Source: Pseudomonadota bacterium (lineage in GTDB: Bacteria > Pseudomonadota > Alphaproteobacteria > Rhizobiales > Xanthobacteraceae). From it: a stretch of DNA of 38,031 nt. The position numbers were made by a program, and so were the translations under genes. The stretch covers positions 1 through 38,031 of the forward strand of contig JAFECJ010000040.1 in NCBI GenBank assembly GCA_018242205.1. The letters run 5' to 3'. Shown here in pieces: positions 14,112 through 22,441 of the stretch (positions are counted from its first letter, which is position 1; every line of letters begins with the position of its first letter). Below the pieces are notes generated by a model. That model had not been told where the DNA came from and made no database searches. It saw only the letters and a list, made by a program, of their open reading frames with translations.

Positions 14112-14875
14112 TAGCGATTTCCGACCGCCGTGTTCGTCAATGTGTGACGGTGGCGGTTGGAGTAGCAGGGGTTCTCCTCATCCTCGCGGCGCCGGCCGCT
14201 GCGCAGGACGTCAGTATCAATTTCGGCGGCCCACAGAACAACGGCCTGACCGAGCGCGTCATTCAGATGATCGCGCTGCTGACGGTTTTGTCGCTGGCGC
14301 CATCCATTCTCGTCATGATGACGTCGTTCACGCGCATCGTCGTCGTTCTTTCGCTCTTGCGCACCGCGCTCGGCACCGCGACCGCGCCCCCAAACGCGGT
14401 GATCATGTCGCTCGCCCTGTTCCTCACCGCTTTTGTGATGGGCCCGACGCTACAGCAGGCTTATGACACCGCTATCCAGCCGCTGGTCGCCAACCAGATT
14501 ACCGCCGAGCAGGCCTTCGAACGCGGCGCCGTGCCGCTGCGCGCCTTCATGGAAAAGAATGTGCGCGAGAAGGACCTCAAGCTGTTCATCGACATGACCA
14601 AGCAGCCGCCGCCGGCGACGCCGGATCAGCTGTCGCTGCGCGTTCTGATCCCGGCCTTCATGATCTCCGAACTCAAGCGCGCCTTCGAGATCGGCTTCCT
14701 GCTGTTCATTCCCTTCCTCATTATCGACCTGGTTGTCGCCTCGGTCCTGATGTCGATGGGCATGATGATGCTGCCGCCGGTCGTGGTATCGCTGCCGTTC
14801 AAACTTATCTTCTTCGTGCTCGTGGACGGATGGAGCCTGGTCGCCGGCTCGCTGATCCAGAGCTACGGATCCTAG
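14108..14875 (+). CDS. fliP: flagellar export apparatus protein FliP
   Basis: A 255-aa export-gate protein. After a signal-like N-terminus ending near AAPAAAQD come the family blocks MIALLTVLSLAPSILVMMTSFTR, TPPPNAV-type loop (APPNAVIMSLALFLTAFVMGP), LRVLIPAFMISELKRAFEIGF and SMGMMMLPP. The length is normal. The start shown is TTG at 14108, overlapping the fliO TGA, which suggests coupling; a GTG at 14144 is an alternative that still leaves a signal peptide. FliP with FliQ and FliR (other operon) forms the gate pore. It converges on the TPR gene, 15 nt away. Confidence 0.96.
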   Translation: MIAISDRRVRQCVTVAVGVAGVLLILAAPAAAQDVSINFGGPQNNGLTERVIQMIALLTVLSLAPSILVMMTSFTRIVVVLSLLRTALGTATAPPNAVIMSLALFLTAFVMGPTLQQAYDTAIQPLVANQITAEQAFERGAVPLRAFMEKNVREKDLKLFIDMTKQPPPATPDQLSLRVLIPAFMISELKRAFEIGFLLFIPFLIIDLVVASVLMSMGMMMLPPVVVSLPFKLIFFVLVDGWSLVAGSLIQSYGS

Positions 14876-14890
14876 GCGCCTGGAAACGCG

Positions 14891-17800
14891 CTAGTTACGC
14901 GCCTGACGGCGGATAGACCCGGTCGGCGCCGGATCCGCGCCCTTGCCGCCGGCTTTCGGCGCGGCCGACTTGTTGGCGGCCACCGGCGTCGTTGCCGGCT
15001 TGCCCAGCGACGACTGCGGCCCGCTGCCGGGCGCCGCTTTCGGCTCCGGCTTCTTGGGTTCGGGAAGCGCCTCCGAACCTGCGCCAAAGCGCTTGTTAAG
15101 ATCGCCGAGAAAGGCATCGAGCGTGTCGATGCTGGCGATCTTGCCGGCAACCGAGCGGAATTCGTCGGAGCCGGTGCCGATCGGCGCACTGACCACGTCG
15201 AAGGCGCGCGCGTCGGGCGTGCTGGCCATTTTGGCCGCGTATTTCTCGCGCAAACGGACCAGCGCGATCGATTCATCACTCAGCGCATACCCGATAGCGG
15301 CACGCAGCACGTCGGCGCGCTCGGATTGGCTGAGCGGGCGGAAATCCTTCCAGCGATCTCCCAACATCAGCTCGAGCTGCTCGGAAGCCGCCCGCCAGTG
15401 CTTAGCCGACCATTCGATGTCAGCGCGCAGGCGCGTTGCCTCACGCCCCTTGATGCTGCCTACGATTTCCAATGCCACTTCGTTACGGCCGACATCGGAC
15501 AGAGCCCGCGCCTCCAGCAGAAGACGCTGATCGCGCAACTCATTCGACAAGTCCGCCGACCGCGTCTTCCGCAGCACAGACAGGGCGAAGTCGGGCTTGT
15601 GATTCATCAGATAGATCGTCGCCAGCCGCGTCGCCACCTGGGCCCGCGCCGCGCCCTGCAAGCGGTGATCGACCTGGTGCTGCAAGAGTTCGGCAGCCTG
15701 ATCGAGCAGGTCGACGGCGACCAGCCGTTCCGCCAGCTTGCGGATCATCTCGTCGCCACGCCGACCGATCGGCGTCAGCTCGCGATAATCGTAGAACAAC
15801 GCCAGTGCCTCGACTGGCGGCAGGCTGTCACCCTTACCGCCGAGAAACAGACTGTCGAATGTCGCCGCCGCTTCGTCCTGGATCTTGCGCGTCAGCGCCG
15901 AGTTGGGATGCGCCAGGAGCGCCGTGCGCATGACATGGAAGGCGTCGCGATATCGGCCGTCCTCGGTATAGAGATGCGCCAGAACCTGCAGGCCGCGCGT
16001 CTCGGTCTCGTCGCCACGCCACACCGTCGTCAGCGTTTCCAATTCGTGGATCATTTCGTTGCGCGGCATCGCGCCGCTCTTCGACATCAGTTCAATCTCG
16101 CGCAACCGCGCCTGTGCGGCGGCGCGGCGGTTCGGCGACATCACCGCAGCGCGGTACTGCACCAGTGCCTCTTCCTTGCGGCCGAAACCTTCGGCGAGCC
16201 GGCCCTTGAGCACCGCGAGGGCCGGTGCCATGTCATCAGGCACCTTGATAGTCTCGAAGTCGTTCGCAATGCGGCTCGCGCCGTCGAAGTCGCGAACTTC
16301 GATGTCGGTACGCATGCGGTCGAGCATCGCCATACGCTGCAGGTCCAATGGAAGCGCCGCGATGGCCGTGTCGAGCGTCTTGAATTCGGTGTGAGCGAGC
16401 GCCCACTGCCCGAGACGAGCATGCGCCATGGCGCGCCAGATCGGCGCGGTCTGCTGGTTGGCGATGTCCGGATCGGCGATGTCCTTCAGTGCATCCTCGG
16501 GGCGATGCATCATGACATTGGCGAGCGCCTTGAGAATCGAGCCCGTAACATCGTCACCGGCATTGGTCTTGTCGCCGAGCGCGACGCTGAGGACGCCCTG
16601 CGCTTCGGGGCCCATGTCGTTGGCGATGTAGAAGCGCGCCAGGTTGTAGCGTGCCGCACGTTTGGTGCCTTCGCCGGCCGCCGCAGCCGCCGCGATCAAG
16701 ACCGACTGCCGCGCTTCGAACGGCACCGTCTTGTCATGTTGCCAGACATCCGGATCGAACGAACCCTCGCGGAAGCTCGGCGCCATCTGCTGTTGCTGGA
16801 CGATACTGTCCGGCGACAGCGACAGACCGCGCGGCCGGGTGATGGTGATCTGCTCCGGCGTGACATCGACCGCGATATCGTCGGCGATCGGTGCCAGTGC
16901 GACGCCCTGCATCGACTGCAGGACGTGCAATTCGACGAAGTCCTGCGATTGCATGATGCCGCGCGCCGGCGCCAGCGCCGTCACCACCATCAGCCGGCTG
17001 CCCAGGTCCGGGTCGGTCAGTTGATGCAAGGTGCCGGCCCGTTCAAGCGGAATGACGATGCCGCGTTTGTTGCCGTTGATGGCCCGCGACATCGACAGCG
17101 GCGCCGGCGGCGCAGCGACCGAGTCGCCGACTTTCAGCACCCAACCGTTGTCGTCAGCTTCGAGGCTCGCCAACTGCGGACGCGTCAGGCGCAGGCGCAC
17201 AATGCCCTCATCGCGACCGCCGCTTTCGAATGTCGCTTGACGGACGATGTTGCCGTAGCTGGTCGCCAATTTCGAGACGTCGATTTTCTTGCCGCTGTCG
17301 AACACCAGCCAGAGGACGTCGCCGCGCCGGAACATCGCCGCCGGCGTCGGCTGCGCGAAAGGCAAACTGATGCGCAAATAGTCGTCAGACGCCGAGGCAA
17401 GCGCCGCCATGGCGCTACCTTGGTCGGCTGCAGACGCCGCAATCGGAGCGGCCGGCGTCGCCGGCTTCTCGGCTGACATCTTCGTCGCAGACGCGATGCC
17501 AGGTTTCGCCTCGGGCTTCGCAGGTGGCGCCGTTTCTGCGGCAGGCGGCGGTGTCGAGGCCGATGGCGTTGCCGCAGGCACGGCTTCCGCTGACTTCATC
17601 GCCTTCGCGCTTGCCGGTTTCGGCTCTGCCAGAGGTACGATCCCGGCCTCGGCATTCGACGACGGCAAAGACTGGGTTTGCGCATGCGGTTCTCTGGGCG
17701 CCGCGTCCTTGAGCGGCGGCGCGTCCTTCAGCGCTGGCACGTCCTTGATCGCCGGTACATCCCGCACGACATCCTTGGCGCTTGCGTCCTTCGCCGGCAC

Positions 17801-18718
17801 CGTCTCCGGTGGCGCGATCTGCGCGGCCCCCGGTGCGGCGAGGCCGGCCGCCAGCGCGTCCGGCAGTTGCGGCGCTAAACCGGCCTGCAAATTGCGACCG
17901 ATATCGACGATGTAACTCTTGTCTTCGCGAAACGACCGCGTTTCCGGCGTGCCATTGAGAGCAAAAACCACCGCAATGGAGTCGAATTCGGTTTCAGGCC
18001 GCACCGATTTAAGCGTCTCCGGCAATGTCGCCGCGACGTCGGCGAGATCCCATTTCAGTGCCTGATTGAAATGCAGTTTGAAGTTGCCGTCGTTCAATTC
18101 GGGCGTGACGTTGGCGCCGGCCGGCAGATCAAAGACGTAGCGCATGAAAGTCGGCAGCTTCACCACCTTGACGCGGATCGGTGGCATCTCCGCCGCCTTG
18201 GCGCTGGCGCGCGCCCTGCGCGCCGCGAGTTCGGCGGCGCGCGCGCGCGCCGCCAATTCATCGACGACGTCCTGCGGCAGCCCGGGCATCAGACCGGTCC
18301 AATTCTCGGGCAGCAAGTCGACGAACAACCGCTCGGCGGCCGGGATCACGTTGACGCGGAAACGTCCCGCGAGCGCGATGCGCACCGCCTTGCCGTCGGG
18401 GTCGGTCCGCGCGGCGCTCACGTAGTCCGACGCGGTGTTGCTCAGCCGCTCGACCGGAACGGCGACGGGCTTCTTGAATTCGATCACCAGGATCGCCCCG
18501 GACACGCGTACCTTGGCGTCGACCGGCTCGTCGAATTTGAAAATCAACCGGCCATAGCCGCCGACGATCGAGGACTTCACCTCGCCTTTCACGGCGTCGT
18601 CGGCATGCGCGATCGACAGCCCTGCAACGGCGGCGACGGCGACCGCCATGGCCAACCGCCCCGCGACGGAGAGCGCGCGCAGGCAGGCCGAACTTGCACT
18701 GGCGGAATGGGGCTTCAT
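14891..18718 (-). CDS. large secreted TPR protein of the motility region, unknown function
   Basis: A 1275-aa protein with a signal peptide (about 1-40). Residues 45-145 are beta-rich and look like an AMIN-type domain (YGRLIFKFDEPVDAKVRVSG, then AERLFVDLLPENW), a fold often bound to cell wall or secretin partners. A second similar region follows at about 175-290. Residues 290-440 are low-complexity Ala/Pro/Lys with KDxPALKDAPPLKD repeats. Another beta-rich part (about 445-640) and a long helical TPR-like array (about 690-1200) follow, then a basic tail. It lies downstream of fliL-fliM-DUF6468-motE on the same strand but has its own CtrA-type box (18769-18783). A periplasmic scaffold role near motor or envelope is an inference. 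The ribosome site is weak. Confidence 0.8.
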   Translation of the reverse strand: MKPHSASASSACLRALSVAGRLAMAVAVAAVAGLSIAHADDAVKGEVKSSIVGGYGRLIFKFDEPVDAKVRVSGAILVIEFKKPVAVPVERLSNTASDYVSAARTDPDGKAVRIALAGRFRVNVIPAAERLFVDLLPENWTGLMPGLPQDVVDELAARARAAELAARRARASAKAAEMPPIRVKVVKLPTFMRYVFDLPAGANVTPELNDGNFKLHFNQALKWDLADVAATLPETLKSVRPETEFDSIAVVFALNGTPETRSFREDKSYIVDIGRNLQAGLAPQLPDALAAGLAAPGAAQIAPPETVPAKDASAKDVVRDVPAIKDVPALKDAPPLKDAAPREPHAQTQSLPSSNAEAGIVPLAEPKPASAKAMKSAEAVPAATPSASTPPPAAETAPPAKPEAKPGIASATKMSAEKPATPAAPIAASAADQGSAMAALASASDDYLRISLPFAQPTPAAMFRRGDVLWLVFDSGKKIDVSKLATSYGNIVRQATFESGGRDEGIVRLRLTRPQLASLEADDNGWVLKVGDSVAAPPAPLSMSRAINGNKRGIVIPLERAGTLHQLTDPDLGSRLMVVTALAPARGIMQSQDFVELHVLQSMQGVALAPIADDIAVDVTPEQITITRPRGLSLSPDSIVQQQQMAPSFREGSFDPDVWQHDKTVPFEARQSVLIAAAAAAGEGTKRAARYNLARFYIANDMGPEAQGVLSVALGDKTNAGDDVTGSILKALANVMMHRPEDALKDIADPDIANQQTAPIWRAMAHARLGQWALAHTEFKTLDTAIAALPLDLQRMAMLDRMRTDIEVRDFDGASRIANDFETIKVPDDMAPALAVLKGRLAEGFGRKEEALVQYRAAVMSPNRRAAAQARLREIELMSKSGAMPRNEMIHELETLTTVWRGDETETRGLQVLAHLYTEDGRYRDAFHVMRTALLAHPNSALTRKIQDEAAATFDSLFLGGKGDSLPPVEALALFYDYRELTPIGRRGDEMIRKLAERLVAVDLLDQAAELLQHQVDHRLQGAARAQVATRLATIYLMNHKPDFALSVLRKTRSADLSNELRDQRLLLEARALSDVGRNEVALEIVGSIKGREATRLRADIEWSAKHWRAASEQLELMLGDRWKDFRPLSQSERADVLRAAIGYALSDESIALVRLREKYAAKMASTPDARAFDVVSAPIGTGSDEFRSVAGKIASIDTLDAFLGDLNKRFGAGSEALPEPKKPEPKAAPGSGPQSSLGKPATTPVAANKSAAPKAGGKGADPAPTGSIRRQARN
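17701..17800 (-). repeat. degenerate coding repeat (Lys-Asp units) in the TPR protein
   Basis: The segment encodes repeated units around Lys-Asp with Val, Pro, Ala or Leu between them (KDAS, KDVV, IKDVP, LKDAP, LKDA). It is a linker-like low-complexity repeat between the N-terminal beta domains and the later part. Confidence 0.55.
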
Positions 18719-18768
18719 GCCGTTTCCAGGAGGCGAATATGCCAGCTGCCAAACCTAAGGATGGGCGT

Positions 18769-18783
18769 TTAACGCGGGCTTAA
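18769..18783 (-). promoter_or_regulatory. full CtrA-type box TTAA-N7-TTAA upstream of the TPR gene
   Basis: TTAAGCCCGCGTTAA on the minus strand, with exact 4-bp halves and the 7-bp spacer known for CtrA. It lies about 50 bp upstream of the TPR gene start, where a promoter is expected. Confidence 0.6.
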
Positions 18784-18835
18784 CCGTTAGGCCAAAAAGC
18801 CGCCTTCCCGGTCGGCCGATACCACCGGCGGCCGC

Positions 18836-19837
18836 TTAATTCCGGCTCGCGCTGCCTTCGATTTTCGGCAGGTTGTCGGCCTCCTGTCCGCGCGGGGCGC
18901 TGGCCCGGGTCGCGAGTTCGACCGTCAGGCGCTCGGCCGCCTCCGGCGTCATTTGGGCCAGCACCGCGGACATGGTCACCGGCTTCATCGCCGTCGAGAG
19001 ATCGACCAGGATTTTCAGGTCGAGCCGGTCGAAAATACGCGCCGCGTCCTTCGGCTTCATGTTTTCGTACATGGCGACGAGACCCTTGAGGCGCGCCTGC
19101 TCTTCCTTGTCGCGCGCCGTGGTCTCGGTCTTGATGCGCGACTCGATGTCCTTCAATTCGCCGACTTTGGCTTCGAGCCGCTTCTCCGCCGCCTTGATCA
19201 GGCTCTCGCGCATGTCGAGCTCCTTGCCGCGGTTGTCGAGGCTTTCGCGGCGGTCCTGCAAGCGATTGAGAATGGCGCGTTCGCCGGGCGAATTGATCTT
19301 GCCCGGTGTCAGCGGCACGGGTTCGTTACCGACTTCAAGCTTGGTGCCGGCGGGTGGCTTGTCGCTGGCTTTCAGCGGCTCGGCGGGCGCCTGGCCCGCC
19401 GCTGGCGGCGGACTGGCGCCATGGCCGCCGCCGGACGAACCGGTGACGATATTGTCGGCGTTCCTGTCTCCTGCTTTGCCGTCGATCTTGGGCAACGCGG
19501 CGGCCTTATCGCCATCGACCGAGCCGGTGACGTCGCCGTCCTTGGGCGCGCGGCGCAGGCCGCCGAAATTGAACATCGCGGGCGCCCACTGGCCGCGCGG
19601 TTCGACAACCGGCGAGTCCGGCATCCTGGGTTCTTCGGCCACGACGATACGCGGATTGTCCGGGATACTATCGCGGCTCGTGATTGTGAGGCCATCCGGA
19701 TTGGCGTGAGCGCGCATGCGATCCGCCAGCGTATAGCCACCGTCAAACACCAGGCCCGCGACCTTCAGCACGAACAGACAGATCGTCGCCAGAAGGACGA
19801 TCGGAATGAGCCGAAAATCGCGCGCAAACTTGATCAT
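18836..19837 (-). CDS. motE: MotE-family flagellar motor-associated protein
   Basis: A 333-aa protein. It has an N-terminal membrane anchor or signal (about 9-30), a Pro/Gly-rich periplasmic linker (40-170), a coiled coil (about 185-250; RESLDNRGKELDMRESLIKA) and a C-terminal MgtE-N-like helical domain (MYENMKPKDAARIFDRLDL, then MSAVLAQMTPEAAERLT). MotE of Rhizobium chaperones the periplasmic motor protein MotC; whether that partner exists here is not visible. The start codon overlaps the stop of the DUF6468 gene by 4 nt (ATGA). The family call is secure, the exact role less so. Confidence 0.8.
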   Translation of the reverse strand: MIKFARDFRLIPIVLLATICLFVLKVAGLVFDGGYTLADRMRAHANPDGLTITSRDSIPDNPRIVVAEEPRMPDSPVVEPRGQWAPAMFNFGGLRRAPKDGDVTGSVDGDKAAALPKIDGKAGDRNADNIVTGSSGGGHGASPPPAAGQAPAEPLKASDKPPAGTKLEVGNEPVPLTPGKINSPGERAILNRLQDRRESLDNRGKELDMRESLIKAAEKRLEAKVGELKDIESRIKTETTARDKEEQARLKGLVAMYENMKPKDAARIFDRLDLKILVDLSTAMKPVTMSAVLAQMTPEAAERLTVELATRASAPRGQEADNLPKIEGSASRN

Positions 19838-20280
19838 GCCGCGAGCCCGTCTCCCTGCAGCCGAGCGCGCGAACGCTCGGCAAATGCTTGCGCTGCAGCG
19901 GCGACGGCGAAGGCGCTCGGTACCGCCGGCTGCTGCGCCGCCGCCTCAGCCGGGCGACCGGCCTCGGTGATGCGGACCAGCCGGCCGAGGAGTAATTCGC
20001 CGGCGGTGAGCTGACGTTGCAGATCGTCCGACAGCGCTTCGGTGCGCTTGATGCGCTCGCCAAGGACCTGCTCGCCTTCGCGCATCGTCGCCTTGAGCCC
20101 ACCGATGGCGCGTTCGGCGATCTCGGTCGCGGTGATGAGTTCGCCGATGGTGGCGCGGAGCGATTGCTCGTCGGCCTTGAGCAGACGGATCTGCTTGTTG
20201 AGACGGACGCAATAGAGGATCGTCATCAGCAGCAGCACGGACACCATGCTTTCGATGAGGTAACCGTATTGGAACATCAC
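19834..20280 (-). CDS. DUF6468 membrane protein of the fliM-motE operon
   Basis: A 148-aa protein with one N-terminal membrane helix (about 5-25; LIESMVSVLLLMTILYCVRL), a helical coiled-coil region (30-110) and an Ala-rich tail. It matches the DUF6468 family, which accompanies fliM and motE in many alphaproteobacterial flagellar clusters. It overlaps fliM by 4 nt at its start and motE by 4 nt at its end, so the three proteins are probably made in linked amounts. Its function is unknown; a helper role in motor or switch assembly is inferred only from context. Confidence 0.82.
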   Translation of the reverse strand: MMFQYGYLIESMVSVLLLMTILYCVRLNKQIRLLKADEQSLRATIGELITATEIAERAIGGLKATMREGEQVLGERIKRTEALSDDLQRQLTAGELLLGRLVRITEAGRPAEAAAQQPAVPSAFAVAAAAQAFAERSRARLQGDGLAA

Positions 20281-21479
20281 TGCGTCTCCATGCGGATCTT
20301 CGACTCGTCCGCCTTCTCGAACATGGCAAAGGTGGTGCGCGGCTTGCGCAGATTCTTGGTGACCCGCACCGCGATGCGGTCGCCGACCTTGCCCATGCGC
20401 CCCTCGGTCAGAGTGACGTCGCCGCAGCGCAGTTTCACCATGGCCTCGGGCTTCAATTCGAGCATCAGCGTGTCGCCGACCTTGAGATTCATCATTCGGC
20501 GCAGCGGCAGGTGTTCTTCGTAAAGCACCGCGTCAACGCCGATTTCCGCTTGGCCGATTTCGGTCGCGAGATGGCCTTCCCAGATCTGGTCACGGCCGAA
20601 TTTCTCGCCCATGAACATCTGCAGCAGCGTGGCGCGGATCGGCTCGATGGTCGCATAAGGCAGCAGCAATTCGATGTTGCCGCCGCGGTCTTCCATGTCG
20701 ATGCGCAGGCGCACCAGGATGGCGGCGTTGGCCGGTCGCGAGATCGCTGCGAAGCGCGGATTGGTCTCGAGACGGTCGATGTTGAACTTGACCGGCGACA
20801 GCGGCTTGAAGGCGAGCTCGGCGTCGGCGAGCACCACCTCGATCATACGCTTGACCAAGCTGGTTTCGATCGTCGTATAGGGCCGGCCTTCGATGCGCAC
20901 CGTCGAGGCGCCGCGGCGGCCGCCGAGCAGCACGTCGATGATCGAGTAGATCAGGCTCGAATTGACGGTGGCGAGACCGAAATTGTCCCACTCCTCGGCC
21001 TTGAACACGGCGAGAATCGCCGGCAGCGGGATAGAGTTGAGATAATCGCCGAAGCGCACCGAGGTGATGCGATCGAGCGAAACTTCGACGTTGTCCGAGG
21101 TGAAGTTGCGCAGGCTCGTCGTCATCAGCCGTACCAGACGGTCGAAGACGATTTCGAGCATCGGCAGACGCTCGTAGGACACCATCGCCGAGTCGATGAT
21201 GGCGCGGATGCCGGAATTGTCGTTCAGGTTGACGTCAGCCAGGCTGAAGCCGAGCAGATTGTCGATTTCCTCCTGGTTGAGGATGCGCTCGGCGCCGCCT
21301 TTGGTGTTCGACTGGAAGCCGGCGGTATCATCGACCATCGCCGCCCATTGCGCGGCCGCGGCATCGGCGGAGGTTGCCGGTTGCTCCGGCGCGCCACCCG
21401 TCGTGCCCTGCTCGGCCTCCAGCGCCTGGCCCCACTCGGCCTTCAGCGCTTCCTGGTCGATCTGATCGTTGCCCGCCAT
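20277..21479 (-). CDS. fliM: flagellar motor switch protein FliM
   Basis: A 400-aa C-ring protein that binds phospho-CheY and sets rotation direction. The core has LNQEEIDNLLGFSL, the middle domain with LEIVFDRLVRLMTTSLRNFT and YLNSIPLPAILAVFKAEEWDNFG, and the C-terminal SpoA domain (HLPLRRMMNLKVGDTLMLEL). An extra N-terminal 75-residue stretch, Ala/Gln-rich, precedes the EEIDNLL motif, which normally lies near residue 1-10. This makes it longer than the roughly 320-350 aa usual for FliM, with the CheY-binding peptide moved inward. It follows fliL after 64 nt. FliN and FliG are not in this window. Confidence 0.97.
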   Translation of the reverse strand: MAGNDQIDQEALKAEWGQALEAEQGTTGGAPEQPATSADAAAAQWAAMVDDTAGFQSNTKGGAERILNQEEIDNLLGFSLADVNLNDNSGIRAIIDSAMVSYERLPMLEIVFDRLVRLMTTSLRNFTSDNVEVSLDRITSVRFGDYLNSIPLPAILAVFKAEEWDNFGLATVNSSLIYSIIDVLLGGRRGASTVRIEGRPYTTIETSLVKRMIEVVLADAELAFKPLSPVKFNIDRLETNPRFAAISRPANAAILVRLRIDMEDRGGNIELLLPYATIEPIRATLLQMFMGEKFGRDQIWEGHLATEIGQAEIGVDAVLYEEHLPLRRMMNLKVGDTLMLELKPEAMVKLRCGDVTLTEGRMGKVGDRIAVRVTKNLRKPRTTFAMFEKADESKIRMETQ

Positions 21480-21543
21480 ATTCGTCTGACTTTGTCGTCT
21501 TGCCTGAAGTCGAAACCCGTGGTCGCGTCGGTGCGGCGCTGCG

Positions 21544-22053
21544 CTACTGGACGACGATCTCCTTGAACAGAACCGCCGTCACCTTGTTCGGCGCCACCGC
21601 GACGTTGACGCGACGGGTCAATTCTTCCTTGAGCCGGTAGAGACCGGCCGAACCGTCGAGATCGGTCGGACGCAGCTCGCGCAGGTAGGTCTGGAACGCA
21701 TCCATCACGCGCGGCATCAATGGCTGTATCTTCGGCACCAGTTCGGCATCGGGAAGCTCGAGAACGACCTTCACTTTCAGATACTGGGTGCGATCGGAAC
21801 CGGCGCTCGACAAGTTGACCAGGACGTCGGGCAGATCGACGAAGGTCGCGGGCTTCACCACTTCTTTCTTGGCTTCTTCTTTCTTGCCGTGGCCGGAGCC
21901 CAGGAACATGTAGGCCCCGACGCCGCCACCACCGAGCACCAGGATCGCGGCCGCCGCGATAATCATCACCTTCTTCGATGGCAACTTGCTTTTCTTCGGG
22001 GCCTCTTCGGCGTCGGCTTCCGGTTCCGCTTCCTTCTTTGCCGCCTTCGCCAT
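21544..22053 (-). CDS. fliL: flagellar basal body-associated protein FliL
   Basis: A 169-aa single-pass protein that surrounds the stator units. It has a charged N-terminus (KKEAEPEADAEEAPKKSK), a membrane helix at about 30-50 and a periplasmic domain ending in the typical TAVLFKEIVVQ. The ATG at 22053 is the first with a plausible site (GGGG); the longer frame to 22428 would run through the regulatory region and is rejected. It is first in fliL-fliM-DUF6468-motE, with a CtrA-type half-box about 130 bp upstream; fliL-fliM are early, CtrA-controlled genes in Caulobacter. Confidence 0.96.
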   Translation of the reverse strand: MAKAAKKEAEPEADAEEAPKKSKLPSKKVMIIAAAAILVLGGGGVGAYMFLGSGHGKKEEAKKEVVKPATFVDLPDVLVNLSSAGSDRTQYLKVKVVLELPDAELVPKIQPLMPRVMDAFQTYLRELRPTDLDGSAGLYRLKEELTRRVNVAVAPNKVTAVLFKEIVVQ

Positions 22054-22183
22054 CACCAATCCCCTGGTTCCAACAAATTGCCGGGCAATGCGTGTCACGC
22101 CGGCTTCCCGTGCCGTTGCCACGCCGGCAAGCCGCCCCCTGACCGCCACCATTGGTGCCGGTGGCGCCACGTTAGTGGCGGTA

Positions 22184-22191
22184 TGGTTAAC
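22184..22191 (-). promoter_or_regulatory. CtrA-type half-box upstream of fliL
   Basis: TTAACCAT on the minus strand, 131-138 bp before the fliL ATG. No second TTAA at N7 spacing is seen. Confidence 0.45.
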
Positions 22192-22215
22192 AGAACCTTT
22201 CCCCGGTTCCCGAAG

Positions 22216-22230
22216 CGGCAAGAATTGCCG
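22216..22230. promoter_or_regulatory. palindromic site CGGCA-N5-TGCCG upstream of flgF
   Basis: CGGCAAGAATTGCCG has in fact 6-bp perfect arms (CGGCAA / TTGCCG). Its centre lies about 122 bp upstream of the start predicted for the sigma-54 promoter at 22317-22333, a usual distance for an enhancer of a sigma-54 activator such as FlbD. Confidence 0.6.
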
Positions 22231-22316
22231 GGTCATATCGTCCGTTATGGTTTTTTTTGCCTTGACGTGCGTTCGTCCAAAAACGTCAAGCCATTGAAAT
22301 GTAATAATTTTCAAGG

Positions 22317-22333
22317 TTGGCACGATCGCTGCA
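22317..22333 (+). promoter_or_regulatory. sigma-54 promoter of flgF-flgG-flgA-flgH
   Basis: TTGGCACGATCGCTGCA matches the consensus YTGGCACGrNNNTTGCW at all but one fixed base, with exact GG-to-GC spacing. A start near 22345 would give a leader of about 97 nt. Confidence 0.8.
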
Positions 22334-22441
22334 ATCCTCATTGGCCAGAAGCGTCCGGCTTGGGAGAGCCAATGCGCTTCGACACACGGCGCGGCCGGCC
22401 TCGGGAGGGCGGGCAGCGTCGGGATCAAGGGGAGATGACCG

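Noticed and set aside
15326..17476. A 716-residue plus-strand frame within the TPR gene
   Set aside because: It is an Arg/His/Gln-rich shadow of the minus-strand gene, without a domain or ribosome site.
22054..22428. Longer FliL start at 22428
   Set aside because: It would translate through the sigma-54 promoter, palindrome and CtrA-type half-box, and lacks a membrane-protein-like sequence.
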